Assembly (NCBI GenBank): GCA_049194865.1
Contig: JBLZWL010000143.1
Coordinates: 1 to 64,000, forward strand
Direction: 5' to 3'
Origin: Myxococcus terminator_A
GTDB taxonomy: Bacteria; Myxococcota; Myxococcia; Myxococcales; Myxococcaceae
Length of the DNA stretch: 64,000 nucleotides
Below, in pieces: positions 1 through 9,199 of the stretch. The notes beneath the pieces are model-generated. The model was given only the letters and a program-made list of their open reading frames with translations, did not search any database and had not been told where the DNA came from. Within the stretch, counting starts at the first letter, position 1. Each line of letters begins with the position of its first letter. The position numbers and the translations under genes were made by a program.

Positions 1-128
1 CAGTCATCGAGCGTGCCGTGTCCGCCCCGGGTTGTCCATCGTTCCGCCGTCGCCTGGAAGCCCTCCTGTCCACCCTTCTTCCAGGGCGGAACGCGCGCAT
101 CCCAACGGCCTGTGCTAGTGAGCGCGGC

Positions 129-1478
129 GTGAGCTTTCCGCATTCCGTTATCATCCCCTTCGACTCCTCCACCGTGGATGCCGCCGCCCACTTCGCCCGC
201 GCGCTCGCCGGTCGCGCCGAAGTGGTGCTCGCCGGGGACGGCCAGCCGGACGTCGCGTCGAGGCCCGGTCTGCATGTGCTCAGCGTCCAGGGAGGCAAGG
301 GCGCGGCCATCCGCGCGGCCCTGTCCCGCGTGACGAGCGCGGTGACGGTGCTCCAGGACCCGGATGCGGCCTACGCGCCGGACGCCTACGAGTCGCTGAT
401 GGGCCCGCTCCAGGCGGACACCGCGGACGCCGTCTTCGGCCGCCGGGGCTCGCCAGGCCTGACGCCGGAGCTGTGGGCCGAGCGCGCCCTGGGTCAGGTC
501 ACCCGCTTCGTCACGGACGTGGCGGTGAACGACCCGCTCAGCGGAGTGCGCGCGTTCCGCACGGAGGCCCTGCGCTCCGTCACCCTCACCAGCGACGACG
601 ACGCGGTGGACGCGGAGCTGGTCGTGAAGCTGGCCGCGCAGCTCTACCGCCTCACCGAGGTCGCCCTGCCGCCGATGCAGGCCGTGCCCCGCCGCCCGCG
701 CGCCGCGCGCCTGTCACAGCTGCGCACGCTGATGCGCTACGCCACCGTGCGCGACGACGCCGACAACCAACACGAGGGCTACACCACGCTGGAGCGCATG
801 GACGGCGCCACCCACTACAACCAGTGGCTGGGCCGCCGCTTCCGCGCGCACCTGGGCCGCCGCGTGCTGGAGATTGGCGCCGGCATCGGCACGATTACCC
901 GCGAGCTGGAGTCCGGCGCGGAGCTGCTCATCGCGTTGGAGGTCGACGGCTTCTACGTCGACCGCCTGAAGAACCTCTTCCGAGGCCGCCCCCACGTCCG
1001 CCCCTATCTGTCCGACGTGGCCCTGGCGGACTGGGAGTCGCTCAAGAAGGAGAACCTGGACACCATCGTCCTCTCCAACGTGCTGGAGCACATCCCCGAC
1101 GATGGCTCCGCGGTGCGCCGCTTCCGACAAATCCTGGCGCCCAGGGGGCGGGTGCTCATCCTCGTCCCCGCGCTCGAGCAACTGTTCGGCAGCATCGACG
1201 AGGCCGTGGGCCACCACCGCCGCTACACCCCCGCCAGCCTGCGCGCCGTGCTGGAGGACAATGGCTTCGTGGTGGAGAAGCTGGAGTGGATGAACCTGGT
1301 GGGCATGCCCGGCTGGTTCGTCAACAGCCGGCTCCTGCGCCGCCGCTCCGTGCCGAAGCTCCAGCTCAAGCTCTACGACACGCTGGCCCCGCTGTTCGCC
1401 CGCGCCGAGGCGAGCGTGAAGCTGCCAGTGGGCATGAGCCTCTTCGCCGTGGCCCGCGTCACCGGAGGCGAGGCATGA
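129..1478 (+). CDS. Glycosyltransferase family 2 / SAM methyltransferase fusion protein
   Basis: The N-terminal ~190 residues resemble a GT2 (dolichyl-phosphate-mannose-synthase-like) fold: a Rossmann-type start SVIIPFDSS, a QDPDAAY segment near residue 78 in the place of the DxD motif, and NDPLSGVRAFR in the acceptor region. The C-terminal half is a class I SAM methyltransferase with LEIGAGIGTITRE near residues 247-259 and VLSNVLEHIPDDG after it. The fusion suggests a sugar or polyprenyl-phosphate modification step coupled to methylation; the substrate is unknown. The start chosen is GTG 129, because the GT2 fold begins directly there; an in-frame GTG at 18 would add 37 residues without recognisable domain content. 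The next gene, a polytopic membrane protein, starts 46 bases downstream and is probably co-transcribed. Confidence 0.8.
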   Translation: MSFPHSVIIPFDSSTVDAAAHFARALAGRAEVVLAGDGQPDVASRPGLHVLSVQGGKGAAIRAALSRVTSAVTVLQDPDAAYAPDAYESLMGPLQADTADAVFGRRGSPGLTPELWAERALGQVTRFVTDVAVNDPLSGVRAFRTEALRSVTLTSDDDAVDAELVVKLAAQLYRLTEVALPPMQAVPRRPRAARLSQLRTLMRYATVRDDADNQHEGYTTLERMDGATHYNQWLGRRFRAHLGRRVLEIGAGIGTITRELESGAELLIALEVDGFYVDRLKNLFRGRPHVRPYLSDVALADWESLKKENLDTIVLSNVLEHIPDDGSAVRRFRQILAPRGRVLILVPALEQLFGSIDEAVGHHRRYTPASLRAVLEDNGFVVEKLEWMNLVGMPGWFVNSRLLRRRSVPKLQLKLYDTLAPLFARAEASVKLPVGMSLFAVARVTGGEA

Positions 1479-1524
1479 GCCGCCTCTCGACGACGACGCG
1501 CTCCCCCCCGAGGAGCGCCGCACC

Positions 1525-3225
1525 GTGAGCGTGGCGCCAGGACCCGCTTCGGAGTCACAGCCCGCTTCGGAGTCCTCGGCCCCCGCTCCCTCCGGGACAC
1601 CGCTGGTGGCCGCGCGTGGCGCGCCTCGCGCGGTCTGGGTCGCCCTGGCGGCGCTGTATGTGTTGTTGTTTCCGTACCACCCCAGGCTGCGCTCGCCCAA
1701 CGAACTATGTCGGCTCTGGCAGAGCATCGCGCTGGTGGACCACGGCACGCTGGACATCAACCAGGTGCTGCGCGCCCGGGGCTACGTGGGTGACCTGTCC
1801 GTGAAGGACGGGAAGTACTACCCCAGCAAGGCGCCGCTGCTCTCCTTCGCCGCCGCGCCGGTGTACGCCGTGCTGCGCGCCGCCTCGGGTCCGGAGCCGG
1901 TGCCCGAGGTCCCCCTCGTCTTCTTCTCGCGCCTGTGGCTCACCGTGCTGCCCACGCTGGGCCTGCTGTGGCTGGTGCGGCGCTACCTGCGCGCCTACCT
2001 GTCGGCGCCCGTCGCGGATGCGCTCACCGTGACGTACGGCCTGGGCTCGCTGGCGTTCAGCTACTCACTGTTGTTCATGAGCCACCAGACGACGGCGGTG
2101 CTGCTCTTCGCCGGCTTCTTCGCGCTGTGGCGCTGCGCGCGCGGGGAGTGGCGCGAGCGGGGCTATGTGCTCGCGGGTGCGTGCGCGGGTGCCACCGTGG
2201 CGGCGGAGTACACCGGCGCGCTGGGCATGCTCGGGCTGGTGCTGTACGCCACGCTCACCTTCCTCTTCCGCGACGCCCCGGCCCGTGAGCGCTGGAAGGG
2301 CCTGGGCCGCGCCGCCGGGCTCGCCACGCTGGGCGCGCTGCCCTTCGTGCTGGCGCTGATGGCGTACCACCAGGCCACCTTCGGCCACCCGCTGACGAGC
2401 GGGTACAAGTACCTCAACGACTCCGGCTACCAGCCGTGGCACCTGGGCGGGTTCCTGGGCATCCGCACGCCGGACCCGCGCGCCTTCACCCTGTCGCTCG
2501 TCTCGCCGCTGCGCGGGCTGTTCACCCTCGCGCCGTTCCTGCTGCTGGCTGTTCCCGGCCTGACACGGCTGCGCTTCCGGCGCGGCGCGGACGTCTCCGC
2601 CGAGCAACGTGCCCTGGCGTGGATGACGGCGGCGCTCGTCGCCGGCTACCTCTACTTCACGTCCTCCTTCTCCTATGACTCCTGGGGTTGGACGACGGGC
2701 CCTCGTCACCTCACCGGGCTGGTGCCCTTCCTCCTGCTGCCCGCGGGCCTGTGGCTGGAGCGGCTGCGCACGGGTGGACGCACGTGGGCGCTGGGTATCG
2801 CGGCCATGCTGTGCGGGGCGGGCATCCTCACCACGGGGCTGGCCACCTTCGTCAATTACATCCCAGATGATGTGTCGAACGTCCTGGGAGGTCTGACATT
2901 GCCCTTGCTGAGCGCGGGCTTCTACCCACCCTCCGTGCTCTCATTCCTGGGCGTCCCCCAGCCAATCGCTGGCATCCTGTTCCTGGGCGCCCTCGGGGGT
3001 GTCACATTCTGGGTCCTCGGCGCGCTGGCGACGTCACCGGAACGACGCGCGCCCACCCTGGCGGCGCTCGGCTCCGGACTGGCGACCCTGCTGCTCCTGG
3101 CCGCCCTGCACCACGCCTCCACTCGGGACGACGACGCGGACCACAAGGCCACCCACTTCCTGAAATCCGTGTGGCTCGCACCTCCCAACGGGCCAGTGTC
3201 ATTCTGGCCCCACCAGGGTCACTAG
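1525..3225 (+). CDS. Polytopic membrane protein, glycosyltransferase-like (GT39/PMT type)
   Basis: A protein of 566 residues with a disordered Ser/Pro/Ala-rich leader (about 35 residues) followed by roughly ten hydrophobic membrane segments. The first periplasmic loop carries PNELCRLWQ and, further on, KYYPSKAPLLSF, which resembles loops of lipid-carrier-dependent glycosyltransferases and related membrane proteins. GAGGAG lies eight bases before the GTG start. It follows the GT2/methyltransferase gene, so a joint role in building or transferring a lipid-linked glycan is plausible. The family assignment rests on overall architecture, not on a decisive catalytic motif, so 'conserved membrane protein' is the safe call. 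Confidence 0.7.
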   Translation: MSVAPGPASESQPASESSAPAPSGTPLVAARGAPRAVWVALAALYVLLFPYHPRLRSPNELCRLWQSIALVDHGTLDINQVLRARGYVGDLSVKDGKYYPSKAPLLSFAAAPVYAVLRAASGPEPVPEVPLVFFSRLWLTVLPTLGLLWLVRRYLRAYLSAPVADALTVTYGLGSLAFSYSLLFMSHQTTAVLLFAGFFALWRCARGEWRERGYVLAGACAGATVAAEYTGALGMLGLVLYATLTFLFRDAPARERWKGLGRAAGLATLGALPFVLALMAYHQATFGHPLTSGYKYLNDSGYQPWHLGGFLGIRTPDPRAFTLSLVSPLRGLFTLAPFLLLAVPGLTRLRFRRGADVSAEQRALAWMTAALVAGYLYFTSSFSYDSWGWTTGPRHLTGLVPFLLLPAGLWLERLRTGGRTWALGIAAMLCGAGILTTGLATFVNYIPDDVSNVLGGLTLPLLSAGFYPPSVLSFLGVPQPIAGILFLGALGGVTFWVLGALATSPERRAPTLAALGSGLATLLLLAALHHASTRDDDADHKATHFLKSVWLAPPNGPVSFWPHQGH

Positions 3226-3415
3226 CGCTTCGGGCTTTTCACGCTTCGTCCCGTTTTCAGCGAATCACAGATGTACAGATAGACCCGACGTGGGTGAAAA
3301 ACGCCCTCGCAACTTTTGCGATGTCCGCAAAGGATTGTCAGCCCAGGCGCGTCAGCATTCACCCCAAGTCAAAGACAAGCGGCCGAGAACACTGGTATGG
3401 AGCGGTCCGGAAACC

Positions 3416-3431
3416 GGGCCCACGGCTTGCT
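3416..3431 (+). promoter_or_regulatory. Possible sigma-54 (-24/-12) promoter of the pilus operon
   Basis: GGGCCCACGGCTTGCT keeps the invariant GG-N10-GC spacing and the TTGCT -12 half of the sigma-54 consensus, but the -24 half is imperfect (GGGCCC instead of TGGCAC). It lies about 50 bases before the GTG of the first pilin gene, in a 255-base gap that otherwise shows nothing clear. Myxococcus xanthus pilA is sigma-54 dependent, which makes the idea reasonable. In GC-rich DNA a chance match is quite possible. Confidence 0.3.
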
Positions 3432-3480
3432 CATGAGCCTCCCGGCATTCGTTCCGCCGCGCGTTGGCAAGGAGCCGTTG

Positions 3481-4206
3481 GTGCGTCCCCCGTCAGTCGT
3501 CCCGATGTCGCGAAACCACCGCCATGCCTCCCGGGGCATGGCGCTGTTGATGGCCCTGGGAATCATCGCCTTCATCAGCGCAGCCGTCGTCGTCTCCCTG
3601 CGCAAGGTGGCGGCGGAGAGCGCGCTGCAGGCCCAGGAGCGCCGCAACCGCGAGGCCCACTTCGCCGCCGAGGCGGGACTGGCCGAGGCGCGGGTGGTGG
3701 TGCGACTGCTGCTCGGCCTCGGCGGCGGCGTCCTCAAATTCGACCCCGTCATGGAGCGGTTGGGCAATGCCTACAACGGCACGGCATTCGACGGCTTCGT
3801 CCAGGGTGAACCTGGCCTGCCCAGCAACGCCGCCTTCCCCTGGTACGAGGTCATTGGCTGGACGCCCTACTCGCTCGCGGCCGCGTCCTCCGGGGGGGCC
3901 ATCGATTCGGACGTCGCCACCGCCAACCAGGAGATGAACGGCCCGGACGGGCCCATCTTCGACTACCCCACCCAGGAGCGGCTCTTCTACCGGGTCTTCC
4001 TGGTCGACGACAACGACGACACCCCTCTCCGCAGAGCCGACTCCAACAACCGCGTCTGGCTGGTGTCCGTGGGTGAGGTCCGGGGACGTGACAACACCCA
4101 ACCCCAGCGCGTCATCATCCGGGCCCTCATCACCAGTGGCCTGGGCGCCGGCGGCGGTTGCAGCCCCGAGGACGCCAACGGCTCCGCCAACAACGGCGAA
4201 TGCTAG
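3481..4206 (+). CDS. pilX: PilX-type minor pilin (type IVa pilus)
   Basis: A minor pilin of the T4P priming complex. It has a short basic leader, a class III prepilin cleavage site RG/MALLMALG and a hydrophobic helix, followed by the AEAGLAEA motif typical of the PilX N-terminal domain. Residue +5 after cleavage is Met, not Glu; this is normal for PilX/GspK-type tip pilins and fits this role rather than PilV/W/FimU. GTG 3481 was chosen because AAGGAG sits six bases before it; ATG 3505 and ATG 3433 are alternatives with poor ribosome sites. It opens the operon PilX-PilY1-PilV-PilW-FimU. The mature domain carries acidic stretches such as DDNDDTP. Cell location: inner membrane, then pilus tip. 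Confidence 0.85.
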   Translation: MRPPSVVPMSRNHRHASRGMALLMALGIIAFISAAVVVSLRKVAAESALQAQERRNREAHFAAEAGLAEARVVVRLLLGLGGGVLKFDPVMERLGNAYNGTAFDGFVQGEPGLPSNAAFPWYEVIGWTPYSLAAASSGGAIDSDVATANQEMNGPDGPIFDYPTQERLFYRVFLVDDNDDTPLRRADSNNRVWLVSVGEVRGRDNTQPQRVIIRALITSGLGAGGGCSPEDANGSANNGEC

Positions 4207-4244
4207 CCCCTTCCCTTCTTCAGCTCACACCCCAGGACCTCGCC

Positions 4245-7200
4245 ATGCTGCGCTTTTGCAGACCCTTGATCGCCGCGCTGGCTTTCGCCATCCCGCTGGC
4301 AGCGCTCGCCCAGGACGGCGGGACCGTCTCCTACAATCCCTGTATCGACACCACCGGTGCCGACAAACAGCCCCCCTTCGCGGTGGATGCCGGCGTCTCC
4401 AGCGCCATCATCCTGACGCCTGACGGGAAGCTGCGACTCAACACCAACCGCAGCGTGCTGGACCCGGAGCGAATCATCCTCCCGTTCGACCAGGAACTGG
4501 AGGCGCTCATCGTCCACGACCAGGCCGGTGGCGGTGCCTCCAACACCCTGGGCTGGTTCTATTACGACGACCTCGTGACGGGTAAGTACATCGACGTCAA
4601 GGACGTCGATAACCCCAACGACGACGTCCTGCTCGACAATGACAACAACGGCGTGCCGGACTTCCACGAGGACCTCTACAACCTCAACCCCGACCGGTAC
4701 ATCGGCCCGGGCCCCCGGTGTGGCGCCAATGCGAAGACCTTCCTGCACACGCGGCCCGACAACACCGTCGTGAGGCTTCGCGAGCCGGACCTGCTCACCG
4801 GCCCCTGCAACGCCGCCAGCAGCTACGACGCCACCAGTGGTCCCCGTCGCTGGCCTGACGAATATGGCCCCCTGCCGTCAGGGGCCGTGGTGGGCCGGAG
4901 GGTGAGGGACCACGCCACCGGAATGCTGGACAGAGACAGCGACATGCTGGCCGGCACGCCCGCGGCCACCCTGGTCGACAGTCTCTTCAGCGACCGGGGT
5001 CTGTTCCCGCACATCCCCAACCTGCTCGAGCCGCGCGCGTCGGAGAACGAAAACCGGGGCATCGGCAAGCTCATCTATCTGGCCACGGACGATGACGACA
5101 ACCACTGCCCCGATAGCGCTGGAGCGGGCGCGTCACCCACCTCGGAGTGCTTCCAGCCGCGCATGGCCTACAGTGAGGTCAACGGCGTGAGGACACCGGT
5201 GGGCACCGTCTGGGACAAGTCCACGGGCAACGGCAACGACGGCCTGCCGGACTACAAGGCCAGCGCCTTCGACAACCAGGGCCTGCTCATCCCCGGGAAG
5301 AACCCACAGGCCGCGCCCAACGAGGAGGACCGCCGGCAGAGGATGGGCCGCATCGTGGGCGGGCGGGAGATCGTCTTCTTCCTCGTCACGTACGTGGAGC
5401 AGATCTACGGCAACGCCACGGACACCTGCTTCATGACGCGGACGGTGACTCTCCCCGACAACTCCACGCGACTCCAGTGCAACCTCTGGGGCCACGGCGA
5501 CATCAACGTCTTCTTCACCAAGACGCTGCTCAACCTGGACCTGCACCAGACCGACGGTAACGTCGTCACGACCAAGGAGCTGCAGAACGAATGGCTGGAA
5601 GCCGGCGCGTATACGCGGCTGCGCACCGCCACGTATGGAGACGTCCGGTTCAACAGGCCCCAGACCCAGACCGTCTACTCCTACTTCCAGCGCGCCGCCC
5701 ACACGCTGGTGGGCGCCCCGGTCGACAACCCTCGCGTCTGGATTCTGGGGTGGGAGGACCAGAACTCGGGCGGTAACCGTACCTACGACGACACCGTCAT
5801 CCTCATCAACAAGCAGAACAACGGCACGTTCAAGTCAGACATCGTGTCCAGCATCTCGCTCGACGTGGCGCAGGACTACACCATCACCTCCGTCGAGATG
5901 CGCATCGAGGACACGCCGTACCACAACGTCAATGGCCAGCAGAGCGACTGCAGCCCCAACATCAACCTGCCCAAGCCCGACGGCAGCGGGACCTATCAGC
6001 CCCGGCCCCAAATCACCTATCAGGTGTCGCTGGACTGCAAGGTGTGCGTGGACCGTTGTGAGACCACCAACCCCGACTTCCAGCCCAATCCCTCTCCAGC
6101 CTGGGTGACGGTGCCCTTCTCGGACGCGCGGGTCCCCTCGGGCTCGCGGGATGAAACCCGGACGGTGAATGACTTCCTGGAGCGTGGCTACACCGGCTCG
6201 CAGCTGTGCTGGCGCGCCATCTTCGAAAGCCCCGGTGAGTCCTGCCAACCGACCATCGCCAACGTCAACATCTCCTACAAGGCGCAGAAGGCGGGCCAGT
6301 ACGGCCGCGCCTCCGTGCTGCCCGTGGCGAACACCATCATCTTCGGCCTGTCGGAGACCCCTGGGCGCACCTGGTACAAGCCCGACCCGTGGTACGAGTC
6401 CTCGCCGTCCCCCGCGAACCGGCTCTATCCGTCCTACCGCGTCTATGACGAGCGCCTGGATGTCTCCGAGCGCGGCCACGTCTACCTGCGCCGCCTCTAT
6501 GAGCCGGACGACCCGTCCACCCCGAACGACGCGGCGGACAACTGGGACCAGTGGAACGCGGGCGACCAGCTCAACGACTTCATCCGGTCGACCAACCCCA
6601 AGGAGCGCAAGCTCTTCACCACACAGCCTGGCGGCTCGTCGCGCGTCACGCTGGAGAGCCTGTCCGACGAGGGCACCAACACCAGCCCGCTGTTTCCCAC
6701 CCCAGCGGGCTCCGTCACAGACGAGACGAAGAACTTCTGCGTCGACGCGCTCGCAGGCCGCTATGACCTGAACCGGGATGGCGCCTGCAACCAGTTTGAC
6801 CGCAACACCCTGCGCAACTGGGTCTACGGGTGGGAGGACAACAAGCTCAACAACCCGGCGGCGGGGAGCGGGACGCGGCGCACCTGGCCCATGGGCGGCA
6901 TCAACCTGTCGACGGCGGCCATTGTCGGGCCGGCCAGCGAGCCCACGTGGGTCAAGCGCGCGACGACCAACGAGCAGCAGGCCTTCCGCGGCAATGCCTT
7001 CATCGGGAACAACACCCTGAAGAATCGGGACGCGGTCGCCTTCATCGGCAGCACCACGGGCTACCTGCACGCGCTGTCTCTCGGAGAGCTGCGCTCGGGG
7101 GATGACACGTGCACCGGCTTCAAGGACTTCCGAGGCTACTTCGCCCACGCAGCGGGCTGCTCGTCGGCGCGAAAGTACGGCACGGGGGAGGAGCTGTATG

Positions 7201-8678
7201 CGTACCTGCCCGGCAAGCTCCTGCGCTTCTTCGCGGAGAACTACGTGCGTGGACAGGACAAGACGAAGCGCGCCACGGTGGACGCCTCTCCGGCGGTGGC
7301 GGCGGTGGACCTGCGTTCGGACGCCGAATACACGGCCGACAAGGGCCACAACCCCTCGGTGGGCGACATGTGGCAACTGAGCACCTCGCCTTCGCTGCGC
7401 ACGGACGCCAAGACGGTGCTCGTCAGCCCCACCGGCCCCCGGCAGAGTGTCTTCTTCGCACTGGACGTCACCCGGCCCGCGGCGACGGATGCCGGCTATC
7501 CTGGCGTCCTCTGGGAGTTGGATGTGCAGCGAGACCGCTTCAGTACGAGTTCTGGCTTGCCCTGCTCCACTCCAGCCAACTGCCTGACGTTGGAGGAGCT
7601 CTTCAGGGACTATTCGCCAGACCGCACCTTGCGGCCGGACACCGGCGGCTCGCGCCACAACCCCCTCCTGGTGCGCATGGACTTCGGAACCAAGGGCGGC
7701 AAGAAATGGGTGGCGGCCTTCGCGAGCGATTACACGCCCAGGAGCCATGAGGGCCAGGCCGCGCGCGCCACGCTGTACCTGGTCGACGTGAAGACGGGGC
7801 TGCCCATCCAGGTGAACCAGACCGGTGGGACCACGCAGAAGAAGAGGCTCGCGGGGGTCGTCGTCATGGGCGACGCGGGCGAGGGCATCGGCAGCCCTCC
7901 CGTGGCCATCGACGCCGACAACGACAGCAATTACGACGTCGTCTATGTGGCCACCACGAAGGGCCGCGTCTTCCGTATCAACCTCCGGGACGTGGACGCG
8001 TCACGCGAGCTGGGCAAGGCCGTCAGCGCGTGTGTCATCGCGGACGCCCGCAATGACCTCGACCCGGCCACCGGCTCCAAGGTGCGCAACGCCAACATGC
8101 AGAGCATCTACTCCAACATCGCCGTGACGCAGGAGCGCACCGGCACGGGCACGTCCGTGCGCATCTTCGTGGGCACGGGCAACAACCCGGAGGACGACAA
8201 CGAGGTGGCGGACCGGGACCCGCGTCCCCGCTACCACGTGATGGCCTTCAACGACCCGACTCCGCTGAGCGCCAACTGCGCGGGCCGCAGCGTCGCGTGG
8301 GTGCAGGAGCTGGGCGAACGGCAGGTGGTGTGGGGCGGCGTCACGGTGGACGACGAAGGCACCGTGCACACCGCCACCGCGGTGGGTACGTCCGCCAACC
8401 TGTGCAGCCTCGACGCGAACGAGAGCGGCCGCATGTACGCCTTCAACGCGGCCCAGGGCACGCCCACGGCGGACAATGACAAGACGCTGGAGGGCCATGG
8501 CCTCACTCAGCCGGTGGCCTTCGACAAGCGCGTCTTCTTCCAGGGCACCAACGGCATCACCAGCACCGGCGCCGGCAAGCAGTTCAACAACGAGACAGGC
8601 AATGGCACCGGCAGCACGTCCCGGACCATCATCTGGGACGTGAGGCCGGGCGGAAACATCCAGGGGCTCATCCCATGA
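4245..8678 (+). CDS. pilY1: PilY1-like pilus tip adhesin / priming protein
   Basis: Starts at ATG 4245 (AGGA upstream) and has a Sec signal peptide ending near LAALAQ; the mature protein is about 1,450 residues. PilY1 joins the minor pilins to prime pilus assembly and sits at the tip as an adhesin. The C-terminal part is a PilY1 beta-propeller with phrases such as FIGSTTGYLHAL and VVYVATTKGRVFRINL. Three calcium-loop-like motifs are visible: DNDNNGVPD near residue 130, DLNRDGACNQFD near 841, and DADNDSNYD near 1223; the last lies just before the propeller blade, where the known Pseudomonas PilY1 calcium site occurs. The N-terminal half is large and Cys-containing and would be the variable adhesive part. 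It overlaps pilV by ATGA. Confidence 0.92.
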   Translation: MLRFCRPLIAALAFAIPLAALAQDGGTVSYNPCIDTTGADKQPPFAVDAGVSSAIILTPDGKLRLNTNRSVLDPERIILPFDQELEALIVHDQAGGGASNTLGWFYYDDLVTGKYIDVKDVDNPNDDVLLDNDNNGVPDFHEDLYNLNPDRYIGPGPRCGANAKTFLHTRPDNTVVRLREPDLLTGPCNAASSYDATSGPRRWPDEYGPLPSGAVVGRRVRDHATGMLDRDSDMLAGTPAATLVDSLFSDRGLFPHIPNLLEPRASENENRGIGKLIYLATDDDDNHCPDSAGAGASPTSECFQPRMAYSEVNGVRTPVGTVWDKSTGNGNDGLPDYKASAFDNQGLLIPGKNPQAAPNEEDRRQRMGRIVGGREIVFFLVTYVEQIYGNATDTCFMTRTVTLPDNSTRLQCNLWGHGDINVFFTKTLLNLDLHQTDGNVVTTKELQNEWLEAGAYTRLRTATYGDVRFNRPQTQTVYSYFQRAAHTLVGAPVDNPRVWILGWEDQNSGGNRTYDDTVILINKQNNGTFKSDIVSSISLDVAQDYTITSVEMRIEDTPYHNVNGQQSDCSPNINLPKPDGSGTYQPRPQITYQVSLDCKVCVDRCETTNPDFQPNPSPAWVTVPFSDARVPSGSRDETRTVNDFLERGYTGSQLCWRAIFESPGESCQPTIANVNISYKAQKAGQYGRASVLPVANTIIFGLSETPGRTWYKPDPWYESSPSPANRLYPSYRVYDERLDVSERGHVYLRRLYEPDDPSTPNDAADNWDQWNAGDQLNDFIRSTNPKERKLFTTQPGGSSRVTLESLSDEGTNTSPLFPTPAGSVTDETKNFCVDALAGRYDLNRDGACNQFDRNTLRNWVYGWEDNKLNNPAAGSGTRRTWPMGGINLSTAAIVGPASEPTWVKRATTNEQQAFRGNAFIGNNTLKNRDAVAFIGSTTGYLHALSLGELRSGDDTCTGFKDFRGYFAHAAGCSSARKYGTGEELYAYLPGKLLRFFAENYVRGQDKTKRATVDASPAVAAVDLRSDAEYTADKGHNPSVGDMWQLSTSPSLRTDAKTVLVSPTGPRQSVFFALDVTRPAATDAGYPGVLWELDVQRDRFSTSSGLPCSTPANCLTLEELFRDYSPDRTLRPDTGGSRHNPLLVRMDFGTKGGKKWVAAFASDYTPRSHEGQAARATLYLVDVKTGLPIQVNQTGGTTQKKRLAGVVVMGDAGEGIGSPPVAIDADNDSNYDVVYVATTKGRVFRINLRDVDASRELGKAVSACVIADARNDLDPATGSKVRNANMQSIYSNIAVTQERTGTGTSVRIFVGTGNNPEDDNEVADRDPRPRYHVMAFNDPTPLSANCAGRSVAWVQELGERQVVWGGVTVDDEGTVHTATAVGTSANLCSLDANESGRMYAFNAAQGTPTADNDKTLEGHGLTQPVAFDKRVFFQGTNGITSTGAGKQFNNETGNGTGSTSRTIIWDVRPGGNIQGLIP

Positions 8679-9199
8679 GGACCTTCATGCCCACTTCCCG
8701 GCGCGCGCGCCGGGGCGTCACCTTGCTGGAGTCCATGGCCACCATGACGGTGGTGGTGTTCGGCATCCTCGGGGTGGCGCTCGCGGTGCTCGCCTCCTCC
8801 AAGCAGAACCGCCGCAACCTCATCCAGGCCCAGGCGGGGCTCATCGCGGAGCAGGAACTGGAGCGCATCACCGCCATGACGTGCGCGACTCCCGCCCCGG
8901 GCCGGCCCTGCGCCAACATCGAGGCGCTGGACCGCTCGATACGCTCGGTGTGGTGGAGCTCCAATGGGACGCCTCGGGACACCGTTCCCGGAGCGGGCGA
9001 CCCCGTTCGCCTCAAGTACGACGTCGCCGTGGACGTGGACCCGCCCATGGAGGGCGACGAGCGAGGCTCACCGCAGCTCAACCGCACCATCGCGACACAA
9101 GCGCTGATCAACGTCGTCAACGTGCGCGTCACGGTGAGCTGGAGGGACCCGGACGCGGGCCGCCGCGCCGTGGCCCTGCAGACGCGGATGTCACCATGA
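8675..9199 (+). CDS. pilV: PilV-type minor pilin
   Basis: A prepilin of 174 residues with cleavage site RRG/VTLLESMATM, including Glu at +5, then a hydrophobic N-helix. The globular part contains two Cys (TCATPAPGRPC) that could form a short disulfide loop. The start codon overlaps the pilY1 stop (ATGA), and its own stop overlaps the pilW start in the same way, which indicates tight translational coupling and fixed stoichiometry. Assignment to PilV rather than another minor pilin comes from gene order and size. Confidence 0.82.
   Translation: MRTFMPTSRRARRGVTLLESMATMTVVVFGILGVALAVLASSKQNRRNLIQAQAGLIAEQELERITAMTCATPAPGRPCANIEALDRSIRSVWWSSNGTPRDTVPGAGDPVRLKYDVAVDVDPPMEGDERGSPQLNRTIATQALINVVNVRVTVSWRDPDAGRRAVALQTRMSP

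Noticed and set aside
5835..7748. A minus-strand open frame inside pilY1
   Set aside because: No ribosome site or domain; a by-product of codon bias in the pilY1 frame.
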